Assembly (NCBI GenBank): GCA_001548435.1
Contig: AP017308.1
Coordinates: 2,675,030 to 2,739,029 of the forward strand
Direction: 5' to 3'
DNA: 64,000 bases
Origin: Leptolyngbya sp. NIES-3755
GTDB taxonomy: Bacteria; Cyanobacteriota; Cyanobacteriia; Leptolyngbyales; Leptolyngbyaceae
Part shown: one piece after another, positions 19,738 to 28,783 of the stretch
Layout of the letters: each line of letters opens with the position of its first letter
How positions within the stretch are numbered: position 1 is the stretch's first letter
Notes under the pieces: model-generated
The model's database searches: none
Told to the model about the DNA's origin: nothing
Seen by the model: only the letters and a program-made list of their open reading frames with translations
Translations under genes and position numbers: made by a program

Positions 19738-20072
19738 CGCAGCGAGAAAAACTGATATAGTACGAATGGTCGCTGACCCGCCAGTGTGAGAGGAAACGAG
19801 CGAAGATCACTCCACAGACTGGAAAGCCAAACCGTCACTGGAAGCCACGAGCAAGCCATACGGCAAGGACGCATAGAACTTAAACTCCTTGGGGCGCAGG
19901 GAGTCTGCCCGGAGACTGTGAACACAGTCTGCCAGTAAGGGATACGCCGTCGTATCCAAACCTGCGGACGCTGCATAAGACCAAAGCCATTCTTGAATGG
20001 TAGAGGCAGCGGCGGATGAAACGGGAAGCCCGCTTCTGTATGCGTAGCATCAGAGTCGGGTACGTCACAAAC
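19603..20072 (+). mobile_element. Transposase-less IS200/IS605-like element with omega-RNA-like right end
   Basis: Both ends carry the same imperfect hairpin block in the same orientation, which is how IS200/IS605 ends look. The left block (about 19602-19645) has GCTCTATGCGAAGCATGAGC and the right block (about 20021-20065) has CTGTATGCGTAGCATCAG, each preceded by CGGGAAGCCC and followed by GTCGGG. The last 190 bases hold a chain of hairpins (GGATACG/CGTATCC, CCATTC/GAATGG, CGGG/CCCG), as in TnpB guide-RNA regions. No TnpA or TnpB frame remains. Exact ends are uncertain by about 10 bases. It splits the porin gene. Confidence 0.7.
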
Positions 20073-20279
20073 CTGTTGAATCACAGCATCTTCGCTGATC
20101 GATGAACTCAAATCAGGAGATGCAGTTTGAGTTAGTTGAGCTTGAGCAATCTGCTGACTCTCCAGAGCTTGGAGCGTTGCAGATTCAGGTGAAGGATGGG
20201 TAGATGACTGAGCTTGAGCTGGCACTTGCAAGCCATTCACGCACAGTAGAGCGATCGAAGCGCAACACACTTCGATCAA
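19734..20279 (-). pseudogene. 5' part of the split porin gene (signal peptide and linker)
   Basis: Residues 1-24 are a signal peptide ending in VPAQAQ. A Ser/Gln-rich linker follows to about residue 70 (SEDAVIQQV). From about 20072 downward the frame runs through the inserted element and encodes junk until a TGA at 19734. The linker resembles the Pro/Gln-rich stretch that precedes the barrel on the other side of the element. The two pieces therefore are one original gene, the first of the cellulose operon. Confidence 0.7.
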
Positions 20280-20697
20280 TCATGACAATTTCGTCATGGC
20301 GTGACGAGTTAAGTCAGACATGCTGTACTAAAGCCGCTATGTTTAGAAGAAAAATCAGGAAGAAGTGACGCAATTCAAAATTTTCAGGAATCTCGAATTA
20401 GCATTGCACGAGTTCTACTTTCGGTGAGTTTAGCCCCAGACCGTGAAAAAGTCGTGAATTGACTCTGAGTTACTTGCAATTCAGAGGAGTAGATAAGAAA
20501 TGGAACACAGCAAATTTTTAGCCTTAAATATATTTACATCAGAAATGATATTTTTTAACGTATTTTTGCGGACAATTTTTTACTTTTTTCCGCGAATCTG
20601 CGTAAAACGTATCGAGTTTTACCTGTAAAATTACCGAGGCTGCGAAAATTAAGCTGAATTTGTTGCCACTCTAACTTGGGTCATCAGGGTACTTGTA
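20280..20697. other. AT-rich divergent intergenic region upstream of the cellulose operon
   Basis: 418 bp without a supported gene separates the cellulose operon (minus) from a lipoprotein gene (plus), so both promoters should lie here. The half near the operon has the inverted repeat listed separately. The half near 20510-20600 is very AT-rich (T and A runs around ATATATTTAC and ATTTTTTAACG). I see no RNA gene or repeat family. Confidence 0.6.
20281..20298. promoter_or_regulatory. Perfect 6-bp inverted repeat at the start of the cellulose operon
   Basis: CATGAC, six bases, GTCATG lies directly before the start codon of the first operon gene (ATG at 20279). It could be an operator or part of a leader. 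A similar palindrome, TTCGTGACGAA at 18364-18374, lies just before the TPR gene. Function is inference. Confidence 0.3.
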
Positions 20698-21279
20698 ATG
20701 AAAAATACGGGAAAGTTTTTTGGAGGTCGTTTTCTCCTGGGAACTATCATGCTGTCGAGCATCACAGGGTGTGAATTGCAGGATCAGATCAGACTGTTGA
20801 TGCCTCAGCCCAAAATTGAAATCACAATGGAAGTCCGATCGACAAAACCGGGACATTACACGTTGTCCGGTTATACGAACTTACCGGATCAAACCCATCT
20901 CACGGTTCAAGCGGTGCGATCGTTGCAAGTCAATGCCGCGTCCGGTGTTCTGAACAATCAACCGATCCGATCGGTCCTCTCTCAGCGTCAAGTTCAAGTC
21001 AAACATGGACAATGGCAAACTGAAATGAATCTGCACCAAGCGCTTCCTAATGGTCGATCAATTGAAGCTTGGCAATCGAATGCAGTTCAGGCAACAATGG
21101 TTCCGTCTGATCAAGTGCAGTTTGTTGCAACGACGGAACCTCAAAATCGTGCGATCGAGCTTCAACCCAATGCGACTGTCAAAACTCAGTTTGCTTCAGA
21201 TGGTCGAGTCTTTCTGCGCGTGGAACACTCGATCGCATTAGCTCCACCAACCGTTAGATCAAAGACAGTAACTCGATAG
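20698..21279 (+). CDS. Putative lipoprotein of unknown function
   Basis: This 193-residue protein has a basic N-terminus, a hydrophobic segment and a lipobox (SSITGC, Cys at about residue 26), so it should be a membrane-anchored periplasmic lipoprotein. The mature part begins with hydrophobic-charged PKIEITMEVRSTKPGHYTLS, which looks like a beta-sandwich strand pattern. No domain name can be given. It is transcribed away from the cellulose operon and followed by a 140-bp gap, so it is probably monocistronic. Confidence 0.75.
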   Translation: MKNTGKFFGGRFLLGTIMLSSITGCELQDQIRLLMPQPKIEITMEVRSTKPGHYTLSGYTNLPDQTHLTVQAVRSLQVNAASGVLNNQPIRSVLSQRQVQVKHGQWQTEMNLHQALPNGRSIEAWQSNAVQATMVPSDQVQFVATTEPQNRAIELQPNATVKTQFASDGRVFLRVEHSIALAPPTVRSKTVTR

Positions 21280-21419
21280 AATTTGCAGCTAAATCCCCAG
21301 TCTGAGGAACTTTGAGATAGAAAAAATTCTCGAATTCTAAGAATGATTTCTGTTTCAAAGTCCCGCGTTCACTGAGAATTTAGGAAGCGCGATCGCCTTC
21401 GCAGTCCAGGACGATCGCA

Positions 21420-22217
21420 CTAATCAATGTTGATCGAAGTCGGAGCCGATCCACTGGGTGGCGTATAGCTACTAATCGAAGCTTTGCGAAAATCAGCATA
21501 CAGCTTATCCCGCCAGTTAAAGAACGGATCAAAGATGCTAACATCTGCAATTCCAGAAACGCCTTGACCTTTCAATGATTCGGGAATGTCCAAGTATCCA
21601 CCTGTGGGAAATTTCACATACATCGACAATCCAGCAACCGCAAAATCTGCCAGTGTTGGACTATCCCCCACGAGATAAGGTTGCTCAATCAAGATGTAGG
21701 ACAATGCAGTAAAACTACGTTTCAGTGCGTCGATCGCTTCTTTGACCGAATCTGGTCCCATGCCAACGCCAGTTCCCAACACGCCTAAAAGATCGCCAGG
21801 AATTGCACTGACTAAGTTCTTCAAAATATCCGGTGTAGAAGAAGGCAACACAGCAGCACGGAAGTTTTGATTCTGTGAGATTGATCCAATCAGACCTTTC
21901 CGAGCATTGAGACCTAGCGATTCATCTGCCCATTGTTCAATCAGTAGCACCTGTCCTTTCAGTTTCGGCTCAGAAGGAATGATCGGCTTTTCTGGATACT
22001 TACGATCGAGATATTCCGCGATCGCAGTTGAATCTGCAATGATTTCGCTACCATCTTTCAAAACCGGAACTTTTCGCTGTCCCGATAGTTGAAATAGTTC
22101 AATTTGTCCAATTCCTGGGGTTACTTCAATTTTGCGATACGGCAAGCCTTTGTAATCGAGAATCAAGCGCACTTTCTCAACGTAGTGCGACATTTCAAAC
22201 TGATATAACTCAAGCAT
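21420..22217 (-). CDS. Glutathione S-transferase family protein
   Basis: The N-terminal thioredoxin-fold GST domain has LYQFEMSHYVEKVRLIL, then KVPVLKDGSEIIADSTAIAEYLD, which includes the cis-Pro VPVL and the glutathione-binding DSTAI motif. An all-helical C-terminal domain includes YLVGDSPTLADFAVAGL. At 265 residues it is a little longer than bacterial GSTs (about 210). It lies alone, on the strand opposite to the lipoprotein. The substrate is unknown; conjugation or glutathione-dependent reduction are the family roles. Confidence 0.87.
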   Translation of the reverse strand: MLELYQFEMSHYVEKVRLILDYKGLPYRKIEVTPGIGQIELFQLSGQRKVPVLKDGSEIIADSTAIAEYLDRKYPEKPIIPSEPKLKGQVLLIEQWADESLGLNARKGLIGSISQNQNFRAAVLPSSTPDILKNLVSAIPGDLLGVLGTGVGMGPDSVKEAIDALKRSFTALSYILIEQPYLVGDSPTLADFAVAGLSMYVKFPTGGYLDIPESLKGQGVSGIADVSIFDPFFNWRDKLYADFRKASISSYTPPSGSAPTSINID

Positions 22218-22298
22218 AAGATTCTCCTCGGAAAGTCACATAGCCAATTTCTAACATAGAGCTAAAATCCTCGATCGAACACGTAGGGATATCCGTCT

Positions 22299-23054
22299 CT
22301 ATGCCATTTGAGCTTGACGCATTCGGCTTAAGAATGTAGTCAACCGATCGCTCTTCGGATGAGTCAAGACTTCCCGCGCATTTCCTTCCTCTACGACGAC
22401 TCCTTGATCAAGGAACATCACTCGATTTGCCACATCTCGCGCAAATTGAATCTCATGAGTAACTACAATCATCGTCATTCCCCGTTCTGCTAATCGGTTC
22501 ATCACAGAGAGAACTTCACCGACTAGCTCTGGATCTAAAGCACTTGTTGGCTCATCAAACAGCATTGCTTGAGGTTCCATACAGAGACTTCTGGCGATCG
22601 CAACTCGTTGCCGTTGTCCTCCAGAAAGTTGCTCAGGATACATCTCGGCTTTCTCTGCTAATCCCACCTCTTGCAGATAGTATCGTGCCCGTTCTGTGCT
22701 TTCTTGGCGCGATAGTTTCAGAACTTGCTGAGGAGCTAATGTTAAGTTTTCTAGAACACTCAGATGTGGAAAAAGATTGAATTGTTGAAAGACCATGCCA
22801 ATTCTGGCACGAACCTGCTTCAGTTCGCGGCTGGAAAGATTCGGGCGAGAAATATCTAAATCATTGATCACGATCTGTCCTCGATCGATCACTTCCAATC
22901 GATTCAGACAGCGCAATAATGTACTTTTCCCACAGCCAGATGAACCAATGATTGAAAGGACTTCGCCCGCAGTAACATAGCCGCTAATGCCCTTCAACAC
23001 TTGCAGCGAACCGTAACTTTTTTCAACCTGATTGAACTCGATCGCATTTTTCAT
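22299..23054 (-). CDS. Polar amino-acid ABC transporter, ATP-binding protein
   Basis: This 251-residue ABC ATPase of the GlnQ/HisP type has Walker [10 protein letters not shown], the Q-loop in [15 protein letters not shown], signature [15 protein letters not shown], Walker [16 protein letters not shown] and the switch His in VVTHEI. The Met at 23054 has AGGA 6 bases upstream and removes a 12-residue extension. The gene is divergent from the fused binding-protein/permease gene, 104 bp away. The pair resembles the cyanobacterial BgtA/BgtB system for basic amino acids and glutamine. The substrate assignment is by analogy. Confidence 0.9.
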   Translation of the reverse strand: MKNAIEFNQVEKSYGSLQVLKGISGYVTAGEVLSIIGSSGCGKSTLLRCLNRLEVIDRGQIVINDLDISRPNLSSRELKQVRARIGMVFQQFNLFPHLSVLENLTLAPQQVLKLSRQESTERARYYLQEVGLAEKAEMYPEQLSGGQRQRVAIARSLCMEPQAMLFDEPTSALDPELVGEVLSVMNRLAERGMTMIVVTHEIQFARDVANRVMFLDQGVVVEEGNAREVLTHPKSDRLTTFLSRMRQAQMA

Positions 23055-23158
23055 GAATCCTAAAATATCCGCATTCTGCGATCGAGACATGCCACTTCAG
23101 ACAGAGTTATCTGACATCAAACTCATCCATTAATTAGAAATTATTCAAAGTAACCCGT

Positions 23159-24667
23159 ATGATTAAGCTGCGATCGATTTGTCTTGCTCTGTTTTGTACG
23201 CTGCTGATTGTTTTAAATCCATTGCGAGTTCTCAGTCAATCGACCCTAACAGTGGCGGTTGAACCTGTGTATGCGCCATTTGAGTTTCGCAGTCCAACGG
23301 GTGAACTTCAGGGATTCGATATTGATATCATTCGCGAAGTTGGTAAAGCTGCTGGGTTCGGTGTGAGATTCCAGAGCATCACTTTTGATGGAATCATTCC
23401 AGCCTTGCAAGCCCGAACCATTGATGCGGCAGTGGGAGCGATGACCATCACGCCAGCGCGATCGCAGGTAGTCGATTTTTCACGCCCGTATTTCAAAGCG
23501 GGACTTGCGATCGCGACTCGCACTGATAGACCCACTGTGAACTCGCTCGACGAACTTCAAGGACAAGCGATCGCGGTTCAGATCGGAACAACAGGCGCAC
23601 AAGCGGCTCAGAAGATTCCCAATGCTAAAATTCGTACTTTTGATGCAGCAGTCTTAGCCCTTCAGGAATTAAGTAATGGAAATGTCGTGGCTGTGGTGCA
23701 TGATGCTCCGATTTTGCAATACGCACTCACAACTGGGAGTCTGAGAAATATTCGAGTCAGTGATCAGTTGCTCACGTCTGAGTATTATGGAATTCCAACT
23801 CCTAAAGGTTCTCCAAACTTAGAACGCATCAATCGGGGATTGGGAACGATTTTGGGCAATGGAACTTATGCTCAGATTTATCGAAAATGGTTCAATGCTG
23901 AGCCGCCTCAGCTTCCAGAAACCGTTCCAACCGAGAATCAAGCGGCTCGATCGAATTGGCTTTCTGTGATTCAAGCTGCGCTGCCCGCTCTACTTGCTGG
24001 AACTTTAATCACGATTCAACTTGCAGCAATTTCAATCATTATTGGTTTAGTGTTGGGTTCACTGATTGGACTGGCTCGATTGTCCAAAAACAAGTTTTTA
24101 CGATTGCTTGCAGGTGCTTACATTGATTTCTTTCGGGGAACACCGTTACTGGTTCAGCTATTCATGATCTACTTCGGTATTCCTGCAATTATTCAAGAAT
24201 TGGGGCTGCAATTTAGCTTCGATCGCTTTGTTGCTGCGATCGTCGCTTTAAGTTTGAACAGTGCGGCTTACATTGCTGAGGTTGTTCGGGCTGGAATTTT
24301 ATCGATCGAGGTTGGGCAAACTGAAGCGGCTCAATCTCTCGGTCTAGATTCTCGTCAAACTCTACGTCACATTATCTTTCCACAAGCGTTTCGTCGCATG
24401 TTACCGCCGCTCGGCAATCAATTCATCACGCTGTTAAAAGATACAAGCTTGGTCGCGGTGATTGGTTTTGAGGAACTATTCAGACGGGGGCAATTGATTG
24501 TGGCAGCGAACTATCGACCGTTTGAATTGTATGCGCTTGTTGCTCTGATTTATCTAGCTTTGACATTGCTTTCTTCTCAAGGCTTTAGATATTTGGAGCG
24601 ACGAATGAATCCTGCACAGAACAAACGAACCGAGAAAAAGAGCGATCGGGTATTAGTCGAGCAATAA
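23159..24667 (+). CDS. Amino-acid ABC transporter, substrate-binding protein fused to permease (BgtB-like)
   Basis: The 502 residues combine two subunits. After a signal sequence (residues 1-27) comes a family 3 solute-binding domain (about 30-255) with FDIDIIREVGKAAGF and DAAVGAMTITPARSQVVDFS. A HisM/GlnP-type permease domain follows (about 270-490), with the loop EVVRAGILSIEVGQTEAAQSLG that contacts the ATPase and GNQFITLLKDTSLVAVIG. This fusion is known for cyanobacterial BgtB. The ATPase partner is encoded divergently next to it. Two bases separate-strand overlap does not occur; the VapC gene converges 4 bp after the stop. Confidence 0.92.
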   Translation: MIKLRSICLALFCTLLIVLNPLRVLSQSTLTVAVEPVYAPFEFRSPTGELQGFDIDIIREVGKAAGFGVRFQSITFDGIIPALQARTIDAAVGAMTITPARSQVVDFSRPYFKAGLAIATRTDRPTVNSLDELQGQAIAVQIGTTGAQAAQKIPNAKIRTFDAAVLALQELSNGNVVAVVHDAPILQYALTTGSLRNIRVSDQLLTSEYYGIPTPKGSPNLERINRGLGTILGNGTYAQIYRKWFNAEPPQLPETVPTENQAARSNWLSVIQAALPALLAGTLITIQLAAISIIIGLVLGSLIGLARLSKNKFLRLLAGAYIDFFRGTPLLVQLFMIYFGIPAIIQELGLQFSFDRFVAAIVALSLNSAAYIAEVVRAGILSIEVGQTEAAQSLGLDSRQTLRHIIFPQAFRRMLPPLGNQFITLLKDTSLVAVIGFEELFRRGQLIVAANYRPFELYALVALIYLALTLLSSQGFRYLERRMNPAQNKRTEKKSDRVLVEQ

Positions 24668-24671
24668 ACGG

Positions 24672-25058
24672 CTACCAATACCGGAGCACACCATAATCAT
24701 CAAAGATCCGGTCAGCACTGATCATTGCAATCTGCTCGATTAATGCTTGAGCGATTAAAAGCCGGTCGAACGGATCTTTGTGATGAAAAGGTAATGTGAC
24801 GATCGCAGCAGTATGAGAAACTTCGATCGGTAAAATTTCAAGTTCGTTTGTCTGAATTTGTTGTCGCATCCAATCTTCAAATGCACCTGGCAACTGATAC
24901 TTACCAATACTAATTTTGATTGCAATTTCCCAATGAGTTGCAGGACTGATGAGCAAATCGTTTTGTGGATCAAGCATCAAATCACGAGCGACTTGGCTAA
25001 GGGCAGGATCATTCAAGACAAACCATAAAAATGCTTGAGTATCTAACAGCAATCTCAT
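24672..25058 (-). CDS. Type II toxin, PIN-domain (VapC-like) ribonuclease
   Basis: This 128-residue PIN domain has the acidic active-site residues in order: Asp6 in LLLDTQAFLW, Glu in THWEIAIK, Asp in KDPFDRLLIAQAL and Asp in ISADRIFDDYG. PIN toxins of this subfamily cut tRNA or rRNA. Its start overlaps the antitoxin stop by 4 bases (ATGA type), the usual order of antitoxin then toxin. All catalytic residues are present, so it is probably functional. Confidence 0.9.
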   Translation of the reverse strand: MRLLLDTQAFLWFVLNDPALSQVARDLMLDPQNDLLISPATHWEIAIKISIGKYQLPGAFEDWMRQQIQTNELEILPIEVSHTAAIVTLPFHHKDPFDRLLIAQALIEQIAMISADRIFDDYGVLRYW

Positions 25059-25285
25059 GGCATGTAATCACTGAAATCTTTTAGATGATCGTCATCTTCT
25101 GACAGAATCACGAGTGTTCCCATAGCACTACCGGGCTTTCTTGGCTTCCGCTGTGGTCGCGCTTCTGTGATTAATCTCGCTACAATTCGATTTTCCGAAA
25201 GGATCTGCACTTCTTCACCAGGTTGTAAATCAGCAATCAGTTCCGGTAAACGAAGTTGCGCCTCTTCTAGAGTAATTTGTGCCAT
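25055..25285 (-). CDS. Type II antitoxin, Phd/YefM family
   Basis: This 76-residue protein has the Phd/YefM fold start (ITLEEAQLRLPELIADLQPGEEVQI then RIVARLI), which forms the DNA-binding dimer. An acidic, flexible tail (ILSEDDDHLKDFSDYMP) should wrap the toxin. It is the first gene of the two-gene operon and overlaps the VapC-like gene by 4 bases. Autorepression is expected from the family. Confidence 0.88.
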   Translation of the reverse strand: MAQITLEEAQLRLPELIADLQPGEEVQILSENRIVARLITEARPQRKPRKPGSAMGTLVILSEDDDHLKDFSDYMP

Positions 25286-25368
25286 TGCTCGATCGTCCTA
25301 CGACACGATGGCTTAATTTTACAGGATAAATCTGTACACTGAAAAAGACGAGTGTTGGAGCCGAGACT

Positions 25369-27231
25369 ATGGTGCGGTTGCGAATTTGGCAATGGATTAT
25401 ATTGGCACTCCCGATCGTGCTTGTGGTCGGCTTCCTTCTCGTCGCAGCAGGCTTACAAATTCACGAATGGCAAATTAACTGGATTTGGGCGATCGTAGCT
25501 TTGATCTTTCTCGGTTGGCGCTGGTTGCTCGTCAAATGGACACAGCCAGCATTAAAACAAGTCGAAGCGATCGTTGCTGAATTATCCGAGGAAACAACTG
25601 AATTGACCGATTCACCTGCAACTGAAACGACTCGAAAAGTTGAAGTTGAAGTTCAGAAGATTCTCACTGAAGCACAGTCTGATCCGCCCTTGTGGGAAGA
25701 TTGGAATGTGTTTTGGCAGAGATGTCAGAGTTTGATTCGTGCGATCGCATCTGTTTACTATCCCCAAGCTCAAAAACCGCTACTCAATATCTATGTTCCT
25801 CAAGCTTATACATTGTTGCGTGGAACAGTGGATGACTTAGACCAATGGATGCAACGACTCTCGCCTGTATTGAATCAAGTCACCGTTGGGCAAGCCGTTC
25901 AAGCTTACGAAATTTATCAAAAGCTCGAACCTTCTGCGCGTAAGTTCTTGAAAGCTTGGAGTTGGGCGCAATGGTTCTTAAATCCAGCCGTTGCAGTGAC
26001 CAAAACAGTGACTCAGCGCAGTGGAAATCAAGCGACGCAGGAACTATTAGGAAATCTGAGTCAGTTATTGAGAGAAGCTGCATTACGGAATTTAGCGAGA
26101 CAAGCGATCGCACTTTACAGCGGTACAACTCCGCCTGCTTTAACTACAATTGAACCTGCGACACCCAAATTCCAAACCTTGCGAGAGATCATTGCTGAAG
26201 CGAATCCAACCGATGTTGTAGAACAAAAGCCTGTCAGTTTATTGTTAGTCGGTCGCACTGGAGCCGGGAAAAGTAGCGTGATCAATACGTTGTTTGTAGA
26301 AGCTCAGGCGCAAGTCGATGCACTTCCTTCTACCGATCGCATTCAGGACTATCGCTGGGAAACTGAAATCGGGGAAGCTCTAACCCTCTGGGACACTCCA
26401 GGATATGAACAAGTTGGACAACCGGAATTCCGCGATCGAGTCCTCGAATATGCTGCTAACACTGATCTAGTTCTCTTAGTCAATCCTGCCAATGATCCAG
26501 CGTTACAGATGGATTTAGATTTTCTGAATGAACTAAAGTCTTTTACTTTACCAACCATTGCAGTTGTTACACAAGTCGATCGGTTACGTCCAATCCGCGA
26601 ATGGAATCCGCCTTACAACTGGCAATTTGGCGATCGACCCAAAGAAGTCTCAATTCGAGAAGCAGTTGCCTACCGTCAAGAAGTACTAGGCGATGTCTGT
26701 TCTTTAGTCTTACCTCTAGTCGCTGCTGGAGACGATCGACAAGCTTGGGGAGTAGATGCTCTATCCACAGCAATTTTGAACACGATCGATCCTGCAAAAC
26801 AAGCTCGATTGGCACGATTTTTACGCGACATTGATTCAAGAACAATCACGGCTGCAAAGATAATCGATCGATACACTTTTCAAATGACCACAACGCAGGG
26901 ACTTACCGCGTTCTTGAAAAGTCCGATTCTGCGATTTATTTCTACGATCGCAACAGGTTCTCCCACACTTGCCTTTCTTTTAGCTGAACAAATCCCGATC
27001 GAACAATTACCGATCGTCATTGGTAAACTTCAAATGGCGTATGATCTCTACACACTTCTGAAACCAAAAATACCATTAGATTTGAAATCGCTTTGGAATC
27101 TAGTCATTGATAGTAGTTCAACTCCTGATCGAGTCGCATGGGCGTTTGGTCATGCACTGACAGAATATTGGACACAGAATTTATCGATCGAACAACTTGA
27201 GATTCGCTACCAACACTATCTAAATCAGTGA
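25369..27231 (+). CDS. Membrane-anchored Era-like GTPase
   Basis: The protein has two N-terminal membrane helices (about residues 8-28 and 36-56) and a long helical linker. A GTPase domain follows near residues 285-455: G1 LLLVGRTGAGKSSVINT, G3 LWDTPGYEQ and G4-like VVTQVDRL (TQVD in place of NKxD). The C-terminal 150 residues include a hydrophobic stretch of the kind seen in DUF697-type GTPases. Its role is unknown; relatives are linked to membrane or ribosome functions. It is monocistronic, 83 bp after the antitoxin promoter region on the other strand. Confidence 0.78.
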   Translation: MVRLRIWQWIILALPIVLVVGFLLVAAGLQIHEWQINWIWAIVALIFLGWRWLLVKWTQPALKQVEAIVAELSEETTELTDSPATETTRKVEVEVQKILTEAQSDPPLWEDWNVFWQRCQSLIRAIASVYYPQAQKPLLNIYVPQAYTLLRGTVDDLDQWMQRLSPVLNQVTVGQAVQAYEIYQKLEPSARKFLKAWSWAQWFLNPAVAVTKTVTQRSGNQATQELLGNLSQLLREAALRNLARQAIALYSGTTPPALTTIEPATPKFQTLREIIAEANPTDVVEQKPVSLLLVGRTGAGKSSVINTLFVEAQAQVDALPSTDRIQDYRWETEIGEALTLWDTPGYEQVGQPEFRDRVLEYAANTDLVLLVNPANDPALQMDLDFLNELKSFTLPTIAVVTQVDRLRPIREWNPPYNWQFGDRPKEVSIREAVAYRQEVLGDVCSLVLPLVAAGDDRQAWGVDALSTAILNTIDPAKQARLARFLRDIDSRTITAAKIIDRYTFQMTTTQGLTAFLKSPILRFISTIATGSPTLAFLLAEQIPIEQLPIVIGKLQMAYDLYTLLKPKIPLDLKSLWNLVIDSSSTPDRVAWAFGHALTEYWTQNLSIEQLEIRYQHYLNQ

Positions 27232-27312
27232 TTCAGTCAAGCACACTCGTTCTAACTTGTATGTTTTTAGCACGACTAAATTAATAAACTGTATGGTCAC
27301 AAATCACCAAAC

Positions 27313-27342
27313 CTTAATTTAGTTTTAAATCAGTTTTAACCT
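27313..27342 (+). promoter_or_regulatory. Pho box: three 8-bp repeats with 3-bp spacers
   Basis: CTTAATTT-AGT-TTTAAATC-AGT-TTTAACCT matches the cyanobacterial SphR site, which is three PyTTAAPyPy(T/A) repeats on an 11-bp period. Repeats one and three fit the consensus fully; the middle one has two mismatches. The site lies 94 bp upstream of the response-regulator start, so this gene is probably under phosphate control. Confidence 0.65.
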
Positions 27343-27435
27343 TTGAGATTACGAGTTTGTTTATTGTATTGGAGGGTTTAGTTCATCAGCCGATATTGTC
27401 GATCGCTGATCTGAACCGTTGTTCGTGGGTCATAT

Positions 27436-28161
27436 ATGCGATCGTCTGGATCACCGTCGTTCTATCAAGCCTCGATTCTCGTGATCGATGATGAGGTTGC
27501 AATTCTTGAATCGGTTACATCTGCTCTCACCCAAGAAGGCTATCGAGTTCTCACTGCCAGCGACGGGCGGCAAGCTCTAAATATTCTACAAACGTTGCAA
27601 CCCGAACAGCCACCGATTGATCTGATTATTCTAGACTTGATGCTACCTCGCTTGAGTGGATTAGATTTCTGTCGTGCGGTGCGACAACAAGGTAATACAG
27701 TGCCAATTCTAATTCTGAGTGCACGAGGTAGTGAGACTGATATTGTAGTTGGACTTGAAGTCGGTGCAGATGATTATCTAACCAAGCCATTTGGACTGAG
27801 AGAATTGATTGCACGATGTCGAGCCTTGTTGCGTCGTCGATCGCAGGAACTTCCCGAAGCACAACCGATTTTGCAGTATCAAGATATCACTCTGTATTTG
27901 CAAGAATATCGTGTGATTGTTCGCGGTGAAGAAATCAATCTATCGCCTAAAGAGTTCTCGTTACTAGAACTGTTCATGAACAATCCGCGTCGCGTTTTTT
28001 CCCGCGAACAACTATTAGAGCAAGTTTGGGGAATGAGCTATTTAGGCGATTCTAAAACTGTTGATGTGCATATCCGATGGTTGCGGGAGAAATTAGAGCT
28101 TGATCCAAGTACGCCACAATACATCATCACGGTTCGAGGATTCGGGTACAGATTCGGTTAA
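27436..28161 (+). CDS. OmpR/PhoB-family response regulator (SphR-like)
   Basis: This is a DNA-binding response regulator of 241 residues. The receiver domain (12-130) has the acidic pair DDE at 18-20, the phosphoacceptor Asp67 in LIILDLMLP, Thr/Ser in ILSAR and Lys in YLTKPFG. The winged-helix domain has LSPKEFSLLELFMNNPRRVF, VDVHIRWLREKLE and ITVRGFGYRF. The SETDIVVGLEVGADDYLTKPF stretch resembles SphR, the phosphate-starvation regulator, and a Pho box lies upstream. No cognate sensor kinase is adjacent. SphR identity is likely but not certain. Confidence 0.9.
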   Translation: MRSSGSPSFYQASILVIDDEVAILESVTSALTQEGYRVLTASDGRQALNILQTLQPEQPPIDLIILDLMLPRLSGLDFCRAVRQQGNTVPILILSARGSETDIVVGLEVGADDYLTKPFGLRELIARCRALLRRRSQELPEAQPILQYQDITLYLQEYRVIVRGEEINLSPKEFSLLELFMNNPRRVFSREQLLEQVWGMSYLGDSKTVDVHIRWLREKLELDPSTPQYIITVRGFGYRFG

Positions 28162-28691
28162 TTCATCTGCATCAACCATGTTCCGACCTGTGGTGCTAGG
28201 AAGGTGTTAATCACCCAACCGACCCACAATCCTTCCCAACCCACGATCGCTAAAACCCACTGCACTGTCGATCGACGAAATCCCGCCCGTTCCATCCGAT
28301 ATCTCGCGCCCCCCGTTGCCCACAACCAAATTCCAACAAACCCAAGCACGATCGCACTCCACCGGATCGAATCTGCATTCTGTCCCCGCACAAATCCCAA
28401 TGCGATCGCCCCAATTCCCGCCAGCACAAACGCAATCAATCCTGCACGACCGAGCAGAACCGACGATCCAAACGTTACTACCAGTGCGATCGCTGCCGCT
28501 CCAAGCCAAAACCCGATCGTCAATTGCCCGATCGCTAATGCCCACCCCACCAGCATATACACCATAAACAGCAACACTAATCCAGACAGCGGAACGCGAT
28601 CGAGTTCTTGTCTCGGAACCCGAAACGCCAAAATCGCTGTGATCACTCCGCCCAAAATTGCGATCGTTGCATCAATCTGTGTCGGAACCAT
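28158..28691 (-). CDS. Integral membrane protein of unknown function
   Basis: This 177-residue protein is almost entirely hydrophobic, with about six predicted membrane helices (for example AILGGVITAILAF, LVLLFMVYMLVGWAL, AFVLAGIGAIALGF, WVLAIVGWEGLWVGW). It has no motif I recognise. The Met at 28691 begins MVPTQIDATI; a Met at 28703 is also in frame. Its stop overlaps that of the response regulator (converging genes). Confidence 0.7.
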   Translation of the reverse strand: MVPTQIDATIAILGGVITAILAFRVPRQELDRVPLSGLVLLFMVYMLVGWALAIGQLTIGFWLGAAAIALVVTFGSSVLLGRAGLIAFVLAGIGAIALGFVRGQNADSIRWSAIVLGFVGIWLWATGGARYRMERAGFRRSTVQWVLAIVGWEGLWVGWVINTFLAPQVGTWLMQMN

Positions 28692-28783
28692 TCGCCTCTC
28701 CAACTATCCCATCCTTAAAACCTAACACCCCGCACCCCATACCTCACTCCTGTGTTACCCTAGATAAGCTGTCAAAACTCACA

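Noticed and set aside
28207-28725. Several overlapping frames antisense to the 28158-28691 membrane protein
   Set aside because: Shadow frames with Pro/Asn/Arg-rich composition caused by the GC pattern of the opposite strand.
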